Translations under genes and position numbers: made by a program
Shown here: positions 12,983 through 13,982 of the stretch, piece by piece
How the letters are laid out: each line of letters starts with the position of its first letter
Numbering within the stretch: the stretch's first letter is position 1
Notes under the pieces: generated by a model
Told to the model about the DNA's origin: nothing
Seen by the model: only the letters and a program-made list of their open reading frames with translations
The model's database searches: none
Assembly (NCBI GenBank): GCA_955652655.1
Contig: CATPCK010000921.1
Coordinates: 1-13,982, forward strand
DNA length: 13,982 nucleotides
Origin: an uncultured Ktedonobacteraceae bacterium
Lineage (GTDB): Bacteria > Chloroflexota > Ktedonobacteria > Ktedonobacterales > Ktedonobacteraceae
Direction: 5' to 3'

Positions 12983-13982
12983 CTATGTATTGTCGCTTTG
13001 TGCGACAGGCAGCGTGAAAGTGAAAGTACTGCCATATCCAACGCGACTTTCCGCTGTAATGCGCCCTCCATGCGCTTCAACCACGTGCCGGGCAATAGCC
13101 AGTCCCAGACCACTTCCCCCACCGCCTGGACCAATAAAATCAGTTTTCGAGCGCGCGCGATCGGCTTTATAAAATCGTTCAAAAATGCGCGGCAGCTCTT
13201 CTGGCCGGATACCTACGCCTGTATCTCGCACAAAAAAACGTTGTGCTTGTCTACCCGCCTGCAGCGCCGTACCAATTGTCACTGTTCCGCCCGAATGAGT
13301 GAATTTGATAGCGTTATGTATAAGATTGACGAGCACGCGCGCAATCTGTTTGCTGTCAGCCGCTACCAGCACATTCCCTTCTTCAATTTCCGTGCGCAGC
13401 ATGACGCGATGCCGCTGCGCCTGCGGCAGCATGCGCGCCATGACCTCCCGTACCAGGTGCTCTGCCTGTACAGGCTCGATGACCATCGGCACCAGGCCGG
13501 ATTCGATGCGCGAGAGTTCCAGTAGCTCGGAGACCAGTCCGTTCAGATGTTGAACCTCGTTTTCAATCTTCTCGAGGAACACTTGCGCTTTGTCGCGGTC
13601 GGTATCGATAGCCTCTTCCAGGGTCTCCGCCAGTAAACGAACCGAGGCGAGCGGGGTGCGCAGTTCATGTGATATGTTCGCGATGAAGTCACGGCGCACA
13701 CGCTCCAGCCGCCGCAGTTCCGTTAAATCTTCAATAGCCACAACAAAATACGTATAGTATGACGCTGCTTGATGGCCCGCCACTCCCCCCTGTGCGGCCT
13801 GCACGTTCCTCTCCGCGTGTTCCAGTGGAGTCACCGTGACCTTCCATGCCGTACCAGTAGCGTCTTTGGTATGCTCACCTTTGCGAGGTTGGTCAGCGCT
13901 GATACTATCTTGCACAACTTGCAGGATTGCCTGGTCATGGACAACCTGGTCTAATCTGAGGCCCTGCATTGGTTCAGCCGAC
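12983..13982 (-). CDS. PhoR-type sensor histidine kinase (5' end beyond the window)
   Basis: The open frame continues without a stop to the window end, so the N-terminus (any membrane helices and PAS start) is missing. The ATG at 13969 is probably internal, since PAS-like sequence (LRLDQVVHDQAILQVVQDS) spans it. Numbered from 13969: PAS remainder 1-80; linker ELRRLERVRRDFIANIS leading into the H-box SHELRTPL with phosphorylated His101; N-box NLIHNAIKF (215-223); G1 DTGVGI (249-254); a glycine-rich lid with SGLGLAIARH (286-295). All kinase motifs are intact. The linker-to-H-box wording is typical of PhoR, the phosphate-starvation sensor, but no phoB, pst or phoU gene is in view, so the stimulus is unproven. 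It is a possible phosphodonor for neighbouring receivers, by inference only. Confidence 0.9.
   Translation of the reverse strand, partial: SAEPMQGLRLDQVVHDQAILQVVQDSISADQPRKGEHTKDATGTAWKVTVTPLEHAERNVQAAQGGVAGHQAASYYTYFVVAIEDLTELRRLERVRRDFIANISHELRTPLASVRLLAETLEEAIDTDRDKAQVFLEKIENEVQHLNGLVSELLELSRIESGLVPMVIEPVQAEHLVREVMARMLPQAQRHRVMLRTEIEEGNVLVAADSKQIARVLVNLIHNAIKFTHSGGTVTIGTALQAGRQAQRFFVRDTGVGIRPEELPRIFERFYKADRARSKTDFIGPGGGGSGLGLAIARHVVEAHGGRITAESRVGYGSTFTFTLPVAQSDNT

Noticed and set aside
12932..13525. Plus-strand frame of 197 codons
   Set aside because: It is antisense to the intact histidine kinase domain, with no motifs of its own.

Overview
The window looks like chromosomal DNA of a Chloroflexota bacterium, most likely of the Ktedonobacteria type. 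This is inferred from mid-range G+C, a caspase-fold/WD40 fusion, an FtsH with an Asn/Gly-rich N-terminus, hybrid CheA and PhoR-type signalling genes, and many short palindromic intergenic repeats. I see no tRNA, rRNA, CRISPR array or intact insertion sequence.

Layout. (1) At 1-117 (minus) is the first 39 codons of a thymidylate kinase-like gene with a good promoter at 180-209. (2) A repeat-containing gap precedes a plus-strand pair, an alpha/beta hydrolase (about 444-1076) and a TspO/MBR-type membrane protein (1104-1754). The hydrolase has no standard start codon where its homology begins. (3) A less G+C-rich block (1776-4115) holds a small unknown minus-strand gene and, divergently, an XRE-HTH/TPR regulator translationally coupled to an HFCD-type flavoprotein. 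Overlapping perfect inverted repeats lie just upstream of the regulator. (4) A convergent minus-strand gene (4149-5849) encodes a caspase-fold domain plus seven WD40 repeats; both catalytic residues are replaced. (5) A repeat-rich 0.5 kb spacer leads to ftsH (plus), which ends at a very strong hairpin terminator. (6) The rest is minus-strand signalling. In transcription order it runs: PhoR-type sensor kinase (cut by the window end), an unknown helical protein, a CheY-like receiver, a CheW-like adaptor, and a hybrid CheA (Hpt, degenerate kinase domain, CheW domain, receiver).

How the genes may work together. The receiver, CheW and CheA genes form a compact chemosensory-type operon, but no receptor, CheR or CheB is present. 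The ATP-binding part of CheA appears to be lost while its phosphotransfer His and receiver Asp remain, so it may be a phosphorelay scaffold that is phosphorylated by another kinase. The HTH-TPR/flavoprotein pair looks like a self-regulated switch, with the inverted repeats as its probable operator. The pseudo-caspase/WD40 protein is more likely a binding scaffold than a protease. All functional links are inferences from sequence and gene order.
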